This document shows positions 1-14,156 of a stretch of DNA of 64,000 nucleotides, one piece after another (the first letter of the stretch is position 1; each line of letters begins with the position of its first letter). The notes under the pieces were generated by a model, which worked only from the letters and a program-made list of their open reading frames with translations, searched no databases and was not told the origin of the DNA. Made by a program: the position numbers and the translations under genes. The stretch comes from Monosporascus cannonballus (taxonomy: Eukaryota; Ascomycota; Sordariomycetes; Xylariales), in assembly GCA_004154925.1 (NCBI GenBank), contig QJNS01000182.1, positions 62,001 through 126,000 on the forward strand, given 5' to 3'.

Positions 1-1281
1 TATAAGCCTTATATCCTATTTTGTCATAATTAAAGTATTTAATCTGGCTTTAATCCTATTTATGAGTAATACTAAGTTCCATAAGTTCTGGCGCCGTTTC
101 GTAAAAAGTAAGGGGTACGTTTCGTTTTTTCCCTTGGTTAGATTTGTTATATTCCGAATGTAAAATATATTATTTTTTTTATTATTTTTTAAATTGTCCG
201 TTGTTAATCTTAATTACTTTTATAATATATCGGTCCAGGGTAATTAATTATTCGATCCGAATAATTTTATTTTTTATATTGTTTTTTGGCCCTTTATGAA
301 ATATATCAATAAGGACGTCGGTTTTGTCGTTTCCTTATTCCGCCTTAATTGCAAAACTTTTAAAGGTTACGGCATATTTGGATACAGGTTTTTTTTATCG
401 GAATTACAAAAGTTATTAAGCCGTTAATTGTTTTTTATCCGAAGTCCTAAAATTATCGCGTACTTTATTTTTGAAATTAATATAAGTTGAAAAAATCTTA
501 TTAATAAAATCTTTTTTATTTATTTTTTTTATTTTTAGGAAATTTTTCATAATGGGCTTAAATTAATTAGCCGTATCCTTTATTGAGTATGCTTTTATTA
601 TTAAGATTATATCCGCTAGGTCGTTAAGATTTAAGAAACAAAAGTAAATTTGTACCTAAATTAAAAAAGTCTAAGGGTTACTTTTTTTATCGTAAGGTTC
701 CGGCTTTTTAGGCTTTATGCGGGCGAAAAAGGGTTGGGCAATTAACGTAACCCTAAATTATCGAAATTTCTTTTTTAATTCCCGAATTTAAGCCTAAAGT
801 TGCTGGATAAAGGTTTTTTAAATGCTGGTCGACATTTTGACAGTATTAAATATTATTCAGAATTAACGGTATTATTAAATAAAAACTTGCAACGTATAAC
901 GAACTATAAGGTTTAACCAATTATTAAACCTTAAGTTAACGGATTTATATTAACAAAAATATTGTAAAATTCTAAATAATAAATATAATAACGTATTACG
1001 TTTCGTAATACCAAAAATACCTTAAGTAACGATATTATATTATAAGCTAAAGTTATTTAAATTATGAAATTAATAAACGTATATATCCTTTTCCTTTAGC
1101 TGGATTACCACCAGTAAGTTGGTAATCCGGCTTATTGGCTTACCACCAGTGAGTTGGTGATCCGGCTCACTAGCTTACCACCAGTAAGTTGGTGATCCAT
1201 TACGTAACCTGATCCATATAGTTTTCTTGGCCTTCTCCGTTGTGACCGTTCCTGGAGGCCGTGGCTTGTCAGGTCGTAACA
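1..1281 (-). mobile_element. Gypsy-1 LTR retrotransposon, copy A: 5' LTR plus gag, truncated by window start
   Basis: Read on the minus strand this is a 5' LTR (1281 to 895) followed by a decayed gag frame running off the window. A possible gag start codon lies at 835-833. Near positions 5-50 the frame reads like a gag zinc knuckle whose cysteines have become tyrosines (YFNYDKIGYK). The same knuckle occurs in copies B (near 15200) and C (near 60555). Many in-frame stops and the AT richness point to RIP. The pol part, if present, lies outside the window. Family assignment rests on the LTR shared with copy B, whose reverse transcriptase and integrase can be read. Confidence 0.8.
895..1281 (-). 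repeat. Gypsy-1 LTR (copy A), 387 bp, three 35-bp repeat units
   Basis: On the minus strand it starts TGTTACGACC and ends near the same point as the other Gypsy-1 LTRs. The U3 part (about 1090-1281) keeps balanced composition, while the R/U5 part (895-1080) is AT-rich. A 35-bp tandem unit lies at 1094-1198; the third unit is divergent. The length is exactly one unit shorter than the 5' LTR of copy B (422 bp) and one longer than its 3' LTR (352 bp). Confidence 0.85.
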
Positions 1282-4200
1282 TATATAAGCCAGGAATTAA
1301 AGGCGTAAACTTATTTCGGAACGAATAATACACGAAAACTTAAAACGTAAACGTAAAATTTCGGTACCCGCTTTTTCCTAAATACGGATAACCGTTAAAT
1401 TAAGGTTAATGGCAATAAAGCAATATGGAAAATGCGTAAAAAAAATAAACTTATTAGAGTTTCGATAATCATAATTAAAAATAGTTTCGTAAAATACGTT
1501 AATCGCTTAACGAAATTCGAAAATATCCGCAAATTACGTGGAAATTATATTAAAAATATATATTAATAAAAGTTGAAAAAATATTTACTTCGGGATACTT
1601 ATAATTATAAATAACGTAAGCCTAATAGCAAATTGCTTTTTTACTTATATTAATAAGTATTTTGAAAATAATAAACAAATAATATACGAATTATATATTT
1701 CGTTAATTTAAATAAAACGCGTCCGGGTTTTTGGCAAAACGAATTAGATAGGTAAAATAAGGTATATCCCAAATACGGGCGGGATATTCGTCTAGGATAA
1801 CGCAAATACGTAATGTACGAAACATTTTAGCGGATTCCGATTTACCAAAAAGGCCCGAAGCCATAAAAACATCTTTTTTACGAGGCATTTTCGTATCGTT
1901 ATAATATATTAATTAATTTTTAAACCGTTACAAAATAACTTATAAAAACGTTATTATAAGTAATAATAAAAATTAATTTACCGAATTAAATTATTATTAT
2001 AAAAAATTAAAATAAATAAAACCATAAGCGTATATTTATATATGGGCCTATTTAACGCATAATTAACTTATAATTAATTATCCAAACTAAGCCCAATTCG
2101 GAAGTTAACAAATTTCCAAATTTCGGATTAATTAAAAGCTAAAGATTAATGCAATTATTAATTCTGCAATAAGCTAACCCCTTTTAGGAAAAATGGGAGA
2201 TAATATAATGGGGCTATATGGAGCCCTATTATAAAACACCGAACAAACGCCGATACCAAACAGTATTAACGCAGCGCCTTATATGCGAACACATACAATT
2301 ATATTTTCATCTTCCCTTTCTTTTCTCTTTACCTAAAATATAAACTCTTATTAGCAACTAATTATAGACCGTTTAGGTGAAGCCTTTTACATCGATTTAA
2401 TATTTTTATAGTAATTAGTATTATACGTTAATTCGTTAATAAGTAATTTTTAACCCTGTTATTTGTAATTAATATAATATTTTAAAACCAATTTTAATAA
2501 TTGTTTTAATCGTTCCGTTTGTTAACCGGTTTAAGGGTTTAAGTATGCTGGTTTATTTATAGTTTAAATTAAATTATATTATTAAGCATCACTAAATCCT
2601 TATAATAAGCGAAATTTCCTTATCGGAAATGGTTTAATATAATAATTCGTATATAATGAAAATATTTCGAAAGAAAATATATATTATTTGTTCGTTATTA
2701 GTATTTTAATCGTATGGTATACAGTAACAAAGCTTTATAAATTTATTAAGTTTTACGAAAATGTTATTATAATGTATTTTATTATTGCATTTTTAAATAA
2801 GGAAGATTTCGTTTTAAAATCTATAATAATTATATTTTATAGTTTGTTTGAATTGGCAATGATTATAATTTTCGAACGGTTTATATAGCTATATTTTGGC
2901 GTTATTATCAAAATTAAAATGTTGTTATATTTTTCAAATTATTATTTTTATTTTGAGATAGTAATAAATGTATTAAAATTAATTTAAGATTGTATAAACC
3001 CTTAAGTATCCTTATAATTGTTGTTTATATATGTAGTATATTTAGGTATCGTCTTTGTACAATTTATAATTTATTTAACCTTTAAATTTTTTTTAATAAA
3101 CTATTATTATCTTTTTAGTTTTTTTAGTATATATCGTTTAATATTACCTATATCGTCGTATTTTAATATAAATATAAATATTTCTTAAAGTAATATCAAA
3201 TATTATATAATGAAATTTAATTAATATTTTTGAGAAATTTAATGTTTTATTTAAAATATTTCCTTTATATTTTTTCAATTATTCTTTTTGCAAATAATAA
3301 TGAAATCAGAATTTGTTATTTCTTTTTCGTATTCTAAATATCGTTGGATAAATTCTTTAGTTATAATAAAATATATCAAAGTTTCATAATTCGTATATAT
3401 CTTAATTTGATAAAGGTTTTCCTTCATAAAATAATTAAATTTTGTTTTTTATAATTTGTAAAAACAGAACATAATAATGTGTAATTTATTTTAATTATTT
3501 TAATATCCGATTATTACCTTTAACCTGTAATCCGAAATTTCGAGTTTTAATTTTACGAAACGTATTAAATAGTACATAATTCATACTGGTTTGTTATTCT
3601 TACTTTTAATTCTTTAAAAGTTTTTTTAATTTGTAGTATTGATTTGCATTCTTTTTTTAATAATATTAATTAATGGTGCAACGATTTTGCTAAAGTTTGA
3701 GAAAGATTTTCGATAATAAATAAGAAATCCAAGAAATGCTAATAATTTTTATATTGCAATTAACATTTATTATTCCATTTTGATTATAGCTATTTTTTGG
3801 AAATTTATCTAAATATATTACAGGATAGCAATTTATTTTAAATCTTTTATTTCTTATCTATAAAACCTGTATATCTTCGTATTAACTAATAATTTCATAC
3901 TTTATAAAGCTTAAAAACGTTATAGATGTATATTACATAACATTTTCCCCTTTTAATAAATAGGAATATTATTAAAGTAATACATAGAAGAATTATTCCA
4001 ATATCTTTTTAATATATAATTTATAATCGGTTAAAAGTTTGCCAGTACGTTTATGAATCTTATTAATATAAACAAGTACTTAACTTATTCGTATTTCGTT
4101 TTATAAAACCGTCTTTTATTCATAGTTTCTTAAATGTTATTCAGCTTATGTTTAATTTTAAAATCAAATATTAAGATTGTTTAAAATTTATAAAAGATGT

Positions 4201-5256
4201 TTTGCATTTTAATAATTAAATATTATAATTTTTGATTTCTAATAGTAATATGATTTATTTATCGATAATCAACCATAAATCGCAAGTTTTTATTTTGGTT
4301 AACTGAGAAAAATATAAGATATTTTACGAATAACTTTATAAGTCAAATTTATCCTTTTTATAAACGACTCTTTAAACACCTCCTTAAAACACGCGATTTG
4401 TTTCCGTTAAAGTTATAAACAAGGAAAAACTCCCTAAATATATTTATCTTTAAAAAACTTCGTAAATATATTTATGTTTAAAAAACTTCGTAATTCTTTT
4501 TATTATATTTTAATAATTTCGCATTAAGTTTTTTAAAAAAACGTGTCAACATGTATAGTAATATAATAATGTATTAATTAACCTTTTATATCTTGAAGAT
4601 AATCATTTTAAAGTTTAATTTAATAACTTAAATTATGCTCTAATAATAACAATACGTTATATTTTTTAATCTCTATTATTTTAGGTATTTTATCCCTTTA
4701 CGTAATGAGTTATTTATTATATCTTTCTATCTGCATTTTCGCCATTTCTAAAAGAATATTAAAATTTTAATTTCGTCTTCTTTTGTTTATTAACGCGATA
4801 AAAGCCGAACTTTTACTTAATCAATTTCTTTTTATAGTTAAAGTTGCGTATTAATATACTTATAATAATTCTAAATTCATATTATAATTTCCAAATAAAA
4901 TAATATCGAAATTTAATACTTAATATTATCCGTAAATAAAAATCTCGACATAATTAAATTTGCGTTAAAGCGTTTTATTATTATAAGCAACATATTGGCC
5001 TTTAATATTAATAATTATAGAAAGTTTTCATTTATATTTTCGTAATAATATAAATTGATTAATAATATTTAATATAATAGAATTTCTGTCGAAAATTCTC
5101 TATTTTTTTTATTAGAGTATATTAATATGTCCTGATTCGTATATTTAAGATAATAAAATTCTTAACGGTTTTTATCGTTATATTTAAAAACCTTTTCGGG
5201 AATTCTTTTTAATTCTTTTTACATTTCGATATTTTGCGGCTTTTTTAAATAGTTTT
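1282..5256. other. AT-rich RIP relic, no intact gene
   Basis: Very AT-rich sequence with remaining C/G mostly in CpG. A 61-codon minus frame at 1703-1888 is open but has no recognised domain. A patch at about 2060-2350 is less mutated and holds an imperfect hairpin at about 2206-2235 (TAATGGGGCT / AGCCCTATTA). No transposon family could be assigned and no functional gene is seen. Confidence 0.6.
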
Positions 5257-5376
5257 TGTGAGATAACCGAGGGTGCAACGCTAACCACAATACCAAAAGG
5301 CCAATAATTCTAAATCCCAATTGGAGTTTGAACACCCTAATCCACCTTATAAGGACTAGCTGTGCATATCATCACA
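5257..5376. repeat. Candidate 120-bp solo LTR
   Basis: A short block of balanced composition in AT-rich DNA. It starts TGTGAGATAACC and ends ATCATCACA, so it has TG...CA ends with inverted TGTGA/TCACA. The flanking pentamers GTTTT and GTGTT differ by one base and could be a decayed target-site duplication. No internal partner was found, so this could also be an unrelated GC-balanced patch. Confidence 0.35.
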
Positions 5377-5911
5377 GTGTTCTATTAATCTTTCTGCGGA
5401 TTTATTAAACCTTATTTATATTTTTTCATATAATGCGTTAATGTATTTTATTTGCCATTTTCGCCAGTTTATTTATCTCTTAATTTATAATTTTTTACAT
5501 TAGTTCATCAATATTTTCTCTTATGATATATAACTGTTTACTACGCCTTTTATAACCTATCGCTTTTTTAATAAAACCTTCGAATAAATTACCGGATAAT
5601 CTTTTTATCGTTTGTTTTCCCTTTTTCAAGATTTATTATAAATATTATTTAGAAATAAAAATCCGTAATAACCTTTTAATAAAATTCTTTAACTGTATAT
5701 TGAGTTAATCTTTTTACAACTTAATTATTCTATTAATTATAAAAACAAAAAATATTTGTTTAAGAATATTATTTTTTAGCCAATTTTATAAAGCTGTCCG
5801 TTTATAAATAGCGTTTTATACGACAATAATTTCAAAATATCAATATCCTTATTTATTTCCTTTATTATATCGGCTTTAAATTAAAATATTAAATTCTTTT
5901 ATATATATATA
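5377..5911. other. AT-rich relic, nothing recognised
   Basis: No open frame, repeat or RNA gene could be supported here. Confidence 0.5.
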
Positions 5912-6358
5912 ATGTTTCGGACAAGCTCATCGAATTAACAAGCTCACCGGATAATTTTTGACATTTTGCGATAAATATAATAAGAAATTCAATTTACCAA
6001 ACCACAACCTATTAAATTAATCAAAATCGAATATATTTTAATAAAACATCCTAGAAATAATTGTTCTTTTTTCGGTTCATGGTTATTTTCGGAATTGGGT
6101 TTCGGGCGCGTTTTATCCTCTGGTCGCAACCTTCTCATAAGGAACACCGTCGACCACCATCAACCGATAGCATTTTAAGGACTGAAAGAAAAATACGTAT
6201 ATATTTTGGTTGAGAATATTAACGACAATTACTTTTTTAATAGTTAGTATCGATTTGATATATTGTGGTTAATTAATTTAAATTAATTGTTGCGGGTATT
6301 ATAAGATGCCAAAAACCATCCAGTAAGCTTGTCCATTCAGTGAGCTTGTCCAATACGT
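5912..6358. mobile_element. MITE-like element with ~45-bp terminal inverted repeats
   Basis: The left end (5912-5957) and the reverse complement of the right end (6310-6358) share the core GGACAAGCTCA and a second internal GACAAGCT-like block. They end in runs of T and A respectively and are flanked by TA on both sides (5910-5911 and 6359-6360), as expected for a Tc1/mariner-type insertion. The 447-bp length and lack of a coding frame make it non-autonomous. The centre (about 6080-6185) keeps balanced composition, unlike the flanks. Confidence 0.6.
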
Positions 6359-7993
6359 TATATATTTAATACATTAATAAATCTATTTTTTTTGCTTGTT
6401 ATGTACTGGACATTTTCGTTGTTCATAATATACGATCTTCATTTTACCTTATCGGTTCAAGATTCCCAAGTAAACCGCTTTTATTCACTTTTAATACTTT
6501 TTAATTATTCTTTCAAGGAGTATTCTTATTTTTAATACCTTCTGAACCAATGTCTTAAGTCTTTTCATTTTGTATCGGGTTTTTTATCATAATAACCTTA
6601 TTCATGCTGGGGTCAAATTACATTAATGGTTTGTTTATTTTAATTCAATAATTTCCCGTTTGGACTAATTAATACCTTTTTAAAAACGGGAGCTCAATTG
6701 TCTTATCGTCGAGGCTTTTCAAAATACTTTGATATTGTTTTATTTTGCTGTAATTATAGCATCTAATTTAATTTTTATTTTTGCTTTAAACCGTTTTGAG
6801 TTCTATATGTTCCGGCACTATATTATGGGATACAAACAATCTATTACACGTTTTTCTCTGCTTAGCTTATTATTTTTTATACCTTATCATATATTAACTT
6901 TTTAATACGTTATTTATATAACTTATTATTTATTTTAATTATTTTGATAATATACAGATTTAATATCCTGGGTTTTCAGAATTTAATAATATTTTTTTAA
7001 CATTATTTCTTAAACTGTTAGATATATATCAATGAAATTGTTCTTTTTATAGCTGATTTACCTTGTTTTAAACACAAAGTTTTTAAAAATAATAAAGTAT
7101 TTCGAAATAATCGTTTTTATTATAATCATAAAATTTATTATGCCGGTATCAGTTTTTTCTCCGGATTGTTAAAATTGAACTTTAACTTTTCTCGAAATTC
7201 GTATAATTAAAAAAAAGAAATCAAGTTATTTTTTTTAGTTAACTTTAACGTGTTGAAAATAATGTTATATAATTAATTCCAATTCATCCAAAATATCTGT
7301 CGTAATAAATTTATTATAATATTAATTATATTTACGAAATCTTTTTAATCTTGAAAATAGAAATATATTCCTATTTAAGTAAGGAAACTTTAAACGCTTT
7401 TTTCTCTATTATAAGGTTAAAACCGTTTGGCATTATGCCTTTATATAACAATGCGAACTAAGGTAGACGTTATTTGGCCTATAAATTTTTCAACTTACTT
7501 TTTGAATTTCTTAATTTTGATCTACAGTTACGTAATAGCAAAAGGTACCTCAATACTAATTAAGATTTTGATTAAAAAGGTATTATTTAAAATCTAAGGA
7601 TACTATTGAATAAAAGCTTATAACGTATAGCGGCTAAAGATTTAACTAATTATTATGTTTAAATCGTGCGAATTTATATTTATAAAGATATAGACAGATT
7701 TTAAGTAATAAATATAATAATTAATCAAGTTTTATAATATCAAAAATATCTTAATTAACCGAATGTTGTTATAAGCTGCTGTTACTTAATATCATTGAAA
7801 TAACGAATATATATTTTATTTAAAATAATTAATTTTCTATTAAATTTCAAGATTATTACCATCTAATTTCAATAATAACGATATATTTTATATGGATTTA
7901 TTTAGATTTTGACGCTAAGAAAAGCCCAAATCACGTGACCTATTTATGTAGATCCGACGGTTTTTGCGACCGATCTTAGCTTAGATCGTAATA
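6359..7993 (-). mobile_element. Gypsy-1-related 5' end (copy D): LTR 7993-7626 plus internal region
   Basis: The block at 7626-7993 aligns with Gypsy-1 LTRs, with the same R/U5 order as copy A and an outer end near GATCGTAATA. The internal region read leftwards from 7625 matches, block by block, the internal region of copy E (7994-9107). Shared landmarks lie at about 6570-6850 and 8040-8320. The gag-like frame is heavily mutated. The 3' part is missing or beyond recognition; the MITE at 5912-6358 sits at its left edge. Confidence 0.6.
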
Positions 7994-9486
7994 TTTTGTT
8001 ATTATTCGGACGTTTTTTCTGTTAATTTCTTAGTTTTTCGTATTCTATATCGAACGTTTTGTTATAATGGACCTCGTTCGTGTTGGGCCCGAATTATATT
8101 AATATTCTGTTTATTTTTATCGAATGGCTTCTTATTTAATTTAATTTTTCGTTTTGTCAGAATGAAAGTTTAATTGTTTTATTGTTAAGATTTTTTGCAA
8201 GTACATCAATAATATTCTATTTTGCTATAATTATAATATTTAATTTAACTTTCATGTTTGCATTAAACTGTTTCGAATTCTACATGTTTTAATGAAGTAT
8301 TATAGGATGTAAATAGTATATCTCGTTTTCTTTTACGGTTAGCCGATTAGTTTTTATATATTTAAATATATTTTGTTTTTATACGTGGTTCGTATATTTT
8401 ATTTTTAATTTCAATTGCCTTGATAATATTTTAATTTATATTTCCAGGTTATGGATATTTTAAAAATTTACTTTTAATATTATTTTTTAGTTTTTTATAA
8501 AATATAATATTTAAGTTATTTCTTTGATTGTCGGTTTACCTTATTTTGATAATAATGTTTTTAAAAATAATAACTTATTTTGAAACAAGTTGTTTTATTA
8601 TAGTCACAAAATATGTTATATCGTTATTTATATTTTGAGAGGTTTTTAAAATTGTTGTTTAACTTTTCTTTCAAATTTATCAAATTGGAAAAAAGAATTT
8701 TAGCAATTCTTTTCCTCATCCGCCTTCACGTTTTCTAGATAATTCTTTATAATTGGTTCGAATTAGTTTGAACTATTTCCCGAAAAAGAAGTTGTTATAA
8801 TGGAAATATTGCTTACAAATCCGTTCAAATTTTAAAATAAAAATATATATATATATCTAATTTATAAATATTTAAATATTTTCTTTTGTATCTTAGGATG
8901 AACTTTTTTAGCTTGATATTTTATGAAGAAAATATATATTAAGGTTATTATTATCTGGTCTATAATTTACTCTATTTGTGTTTTCGGATTGATTAATTCT
9001 GGCCTCAAGTTTCGTAATAATAAAGGATATTTAAAAGTGAATTAATATTGTGATTGAAAAAGTATTGCTTAAAGTTTAACGGTATCACTAAAGAAAAGAT
9101 TATAAGGTATAAGGGCTTACAATGTAACTAAGTATTACACTTATATTATAGAGCTTCATATCATTAAAAATATTGTAAGATTTTAAATACTAAATATAAT
9201 AACTGCTTAAGTTTTGTAATATTAAAAGTATTTTAGGTAACGAAGTTATATTATAATTATTATTATTTAAATTATAAAAATAACGAACGTTTATATTTAT
9301 TTATATTTGTCCTATAATCGTTTTTTAACCATTAATACGCAAATGATTTTAATTGTTATTAATCGTTAATGTTTACTAGTTATTATTTGTATACTAGTGA
9401 TTGCTTATTACGTAATCTATTCTGTAAGCTATATTAATTTTATCGCGGCGACCGTTTCCGCAGAGCGACTCTCCTAGGTTATAACA
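7994..9486 (-). mobile_element. Gypsy-1-related 5' end (copy E): LTR 9486-9108 plus truncated internal region
   Basis: The LTR-like block (9108-9486) begins TGTTATAACC on the minus strand and aligns through R/U5 with copy A. Its internal region stops at 7994, exactly where the LTR of copy D starts. Copy D therefore probably inserted into, or recombined with, copy E. The 9430-9486 end keeps a short patch of balanced composition. Confidence 0.6.
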
Positions 9487-12400
9487 CATCACTATAACGA
9501 TTATAAGAGTTAACGAATTATTAAACCTTAATTATAGAAATTTATATTTCTATATATCTGGTAAAACCTTTTTAAAAAAGCATTAATTTTCTTTAATGAA
9601 GCCGAAATTATTTTACGAACAAAATGTATATTATAAACTAGTATTACCAAAATAACTCAAAAGACTTATTACTATATTTATATATTAACTTATATTGTTA
9701 ATCTTTCGGCCTTTTTTTAATTACTTGTGAATCGAATATAATTCAATCGACCTTATTCGATTATCTAGAGTACGTAACATTTTACTAAAATCAGAAACAT
9801 TAAACGTCTAGTGTTAACAGTATTCTCCGGTTCTTAAGCTTTAAGCCATAATGTGATCTTGTTTCTCAAAGTTTTATTGATAAAAATTAATTTATTTATT
9901 AAATATATTTTATATAAAGAATAAGGTTTTTTACAAAGTATTTTATCTGAGTTGTACGACTTTAAATTTGTAGGAATATCGTAGGACTTTGAATAACAAA
10001 TAATCTAGTTAGGTTTTATTATAATAAAAACAATTTAAAAAACGAATTGTTATTATAAACTGAAATTATTACAATTATAAATATAATTATATTTATATAG
10101 TATTAATTGGCTTTTATTTCTCTAGTATTTTAGATATCAAGAATGAAATAATTGGTAAATGCTGGTTTATTAAATATATATAACGTAATATTGCTCTATA
10201 TATGTTATATAATATTATTTCGGAAAGAACTTAGTTTTTTGGCCCAATCGTTTCCAAGATCTTAAGACGTTAAGTCGCAAAATATTTTTCGTTTTTCTGG
10301 AAATTTTATTTTTAAAGTTGAGACCAGATAATTGTTTTAAAATACGAGGTAATATTATTAAAACTAGTTTTTATATTTCTTTTTAATATTTCATTTTTAG
10401 CCTTTCGTTTTTAATATATCGTTATTAAAACTTTTATTTCATTGTATTTTTAAAGAGTTTAAAATATAAAATAATAAATGATAATTTTAAATCTAAGGCC
10501 CGTATAAAACGTAATTATATATGCGACAACACAGAAAACCTTTTTTTCGTTCAAAATATTCGTCCTAAAAATAGGAATTAGAATACAAAAAATACCTATA
10601 AAAAGGTTTCGCAAATTTTCAAAAATGTGATTAGTAGAAAATAAATATAGTTATTTTGTATTAAAGTCTTTGTGGCAAAAAGACATTTGATTTATTTTAA
10701 AGGCATAAAAATAATATAGTGAAAAGTATAATCTCGAAAGAAATCAACGCAGTAAATATCGTAATAGTAAGCCTCTGTAAAGCCTTTTGCAGCCCCGTTA
10801 GGTTTTTTTCTTTTATTTTTTAACTGGTTCGTTTTAGTTACTTTTGATGTTATAAACTACAGCGTTATTGTTTTCGGTCATTCTGACATTATTAAAGAAA
10901 ATCCTTTAATAGACGTGAGATATTTATACAGATTTTTGCAGTTTTTATATGTTTTCGAAATTTAGAGGGTATTTTTACTTAATGAGCTATTAAGTAAATC
11001 CGTTTTTTCCCTTATTCTAAATATATTTTGTTACTTTAAATGGAATTTTATGTTTTTGCTTTACTATCGTTTTGTTCTGTACGGACTTTGATAATATCTA
11101 TAGTTAATTTGAACAAGAAAGTTAAACCCCTAATAAATTTTAACTTTTAGTAAAAACTTTAATCGGTAATTGCTTTTTCGACTTTTTTGAAAATTCTATA
11201 TCAATCGATATATATAAATTTGATTTTTATATTAATTTGATTTTTATATTTATTTATATATATATATATATATTATAAAAAATCCTTTATGTTCAGAAGC
11301 TAGGGTTTTTAGCTTTTTTAATATTTATAAATCTTTGTAGATTATATAGAATCTTTGACTGTTCTATAATTTGTTGGCAGAATTACTTAGAATATATTAG
11401 ATTAATGACAAAATATAAAAGAAAAATTAGCGTTTCTTATATATGTCTCAAAACTATCGTAATAGTCATTGTTATGAATTAATTGTATAATACGTAATTT
11501 TCAAATCTACGTATATTATTTTTAATTAATCTAATATCATAAGTGAATATTTATAGGTTAAATTAACCGTTTCGTTAATTTATTGATAAATGTTTAAATA
11601 TATTAAATAATGAATATCTTAAGGCGACTTATATTACAACAACGTATTAAAGCCGTAAAAGTTCCTAGCTTAAAAGGGTCAGTTTAGATTTTTAAACAAA
11701 GTGCCTTTAGCTCGTCAAGCCTTAAGATAGCTTAAAAGAGTTCAAAAGTACTTAACGAACTAAATACGCTTAGTCTAATACAAATAGATAAAATCAAAAA
11801 GCAAATATATACATTCGGTATAAGCAAAATGTAAAGAATATTAAGATATAATATAGCTTCTTTGCGTAAAACACTTTGAATATTGAGAGACGGTATTTAA
11901 TGTCTTTATTATTTAAATTGGAAAATATTCTATTTAATATAAACTTATACGATTCAAATTTTATAATGAAGTAAAATCTTTAACCATTAAAAGGTATGAA
12001 TTGTTTTTTTAAAAATATGCTTAAAATTTAAATAATAATTCTTAGTTATTATATCGACTACTACTATTAAGGTTACAGTAAAAGTTTAATTCTAGATTAA
12101 AACTTAACATTTAAAAAGCTATATATAATTACTTACTATTTAGATAAAAGTTATTTTAAGCCAACTAAACACTTTACAATATAAAACCAAAATCTTTAAC
12201 GTCATAATTAAAAGACATTATAACTCTTTAATTTAAATATGAATTTTTATTGAATTTCGAAACCGAACCTAAATATTTGATCAAATTTTTCAGTAATGAT
12301 TTTGGTTATAAAAAATTCCCATACTTCATTTTAGACAACTATAAAAATTTATCTAGAAAACCATCTTAGGAATCGCAGAAAACGTATTAAACATTTTATA

Positions 12401-13734
12401 GTAATTATATTAATTTAGGAAAAAGAAAATGAAAATAATTTTAAAAACTATATAAAACAAGTTGTCCAATATAATATATTCTACGATTACGAAAAGGTTT
12501 TCGTTTCGAACTATATGATTATAATTTAGGACTTTATAAGTAATGGAAAATATGCGAATAAAGATCGTGATAATTTAATTTATAGAGTATATACAAAACT
12601 GAAAAATAATATAAAAATAAAAACTTCTAACTTATTTCATCTAATTGCGTATAACCAACCTGTTTTAAATTCACCGAGAGGCATAAGCAGCGTCCGAACA
12701 AGGTTTTAATTTGCAGATAATAATAAAGCGAGCAATAAATTAGAGACGTTTTAGTTAAAAGGTTACATAGATTTTTCCCGTAATAAAAAAACTATAACTT
12801 TAATTGAAACCTTATATTGATAACTGAAGAACGAAATTAAGTACGTCGTTATTTATAAATAAAATTAATTGTTTATATCTATTTACGTATTTAAATAACT
12901 ACATCGTGAATTTTTAAAATTTATATAATCTAGTTGTAAATTTTTTAAATTATCCAGATTCTTTAAAATAGTTAAAAGTTTTGTCCAAAAATTCGCCGTC
13001 GCGAACTTCCGTTACTTTTTAAAAGAGTTTTTTGCTAATCCGAAAACATTTATTTTCGTAATATTAAAAGTTTTTAGCCGTGGTGTCCCTTACTCCAAAT
13101 TAGACGAACTAATATATATAAAAGAAAATAACTATAAAGAAATTAACAAATAAATAATAAATATAAAAAATATAAACCAAGTATATAGAGATACTAATAA
13201 CTTAAATATTCTATAATATATAATAAGACAAATTCAAATACCGATTTTATATTTATATTATTACGTTATAAATTATATTAACAAATTAGCTATTTTAAGC
13301 GGTAATTTCCATTTAGGTGTTAGTGCTAAATGACTTAGAATTATTTTTTGATTTTATTGTCCCAAATATATATAAAGCGGTTATAAATAACTAGCCTTTT
13401 AAGAGATAACCTGATAACATTTTCTACTTCGAAGTAGTAATGTCTAGTATTACATAGATTATACTCAATATACGAAAGAATTTCCCAGAACTAGTATTAA
13501 AGGATCTATTTATCGATAAGACTGGCTGAATTAAATTAGACGTTAAATCCGTTTTCTTTATATATTCGAAATGTTACGTAGATTTACAAAAGTTAATTGC
13601 GAGAATTAACAAATTTAATTTTAATAGTATTACGTTATCCGAAAGACATATAAAGGCGGCATTTTAATCTTTTAGAAAATCGGAAAATAGATACAAAAAA
13701 ATCTTAAAAATCTCCGTTACTTTAATATTAGAAG
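9487..13734. other. AT-rich RIP relic, family unresolved
   Basis: About 4.2 kb of strongly AT-rich DNA with no frame over about 60 codons. Parts of 11.6-13.7 kb read on the plus strand look like decayed protein-coding sequence, but no diagnostic motif was found. A TA-rich simple repeat lies inside at about 11254-11273. Confidence 0.5.
11254..11273. repeat. (TA)n microsatellite
   Basis: About ten uninterrupted TA dinucleotides, preceded by two near-copies of an ATTTGATTTTTATATT motif. Confidence 0.8.
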
Positions 13735-14156
13735 TGTTATAGCCCAACAGGCTATGGTTTCCAAAAACGGTCTGCTATGACCCAACCACGAGTGCGCGGT
13801 GGGGCAGGTCACGTGACGGATCACCAACTTACTAATAGTAAGCCTGTGAGCCGGATTACCAATTTACTGATAGTAAGCCAGTAAGCCGGATTACCCACTT
13901 ATTAATAATAAGCCAGTAAGCCGGTTTATTAACTTACTAGTAATAAATTAGTAAGCCGATTTAGGATATATATACTTATTATTTCCATAAATTAACCAAC
14001 TTTAATTTATAATAATATTTCGTTAGTTAAAGTACTTTTGGTATTACGAGACGTAATACGTTATTATATCTATTATTTAGAATTTTACGATATTTTTGTT
14101 AATATAAACCCGTACGACTAAGGTTTAATAATTTGTTAAACTTTTTAGCCGTTATA
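13735..14156 (+). repeat. 5' LTR of Gypsy-1 copy B, 422 bp, four 35-bp units
   Basis: Begins TGTTATAGCCC and ends GCCGTTATA. Four 35-bp tandem units (consensus start GGATTACCAACTTACTGATG) fill 13818-13957. Each contains an imperfect TTACCA/TGGTAA inverted pair. Confidence 0.9.

Noticed and set aside
13818..13957. A CRISPR-like array of 35-bp repeats
   Set aside because: Units are directly adjacent without spacers and lie in an LTR of a fungal retrotransposon.
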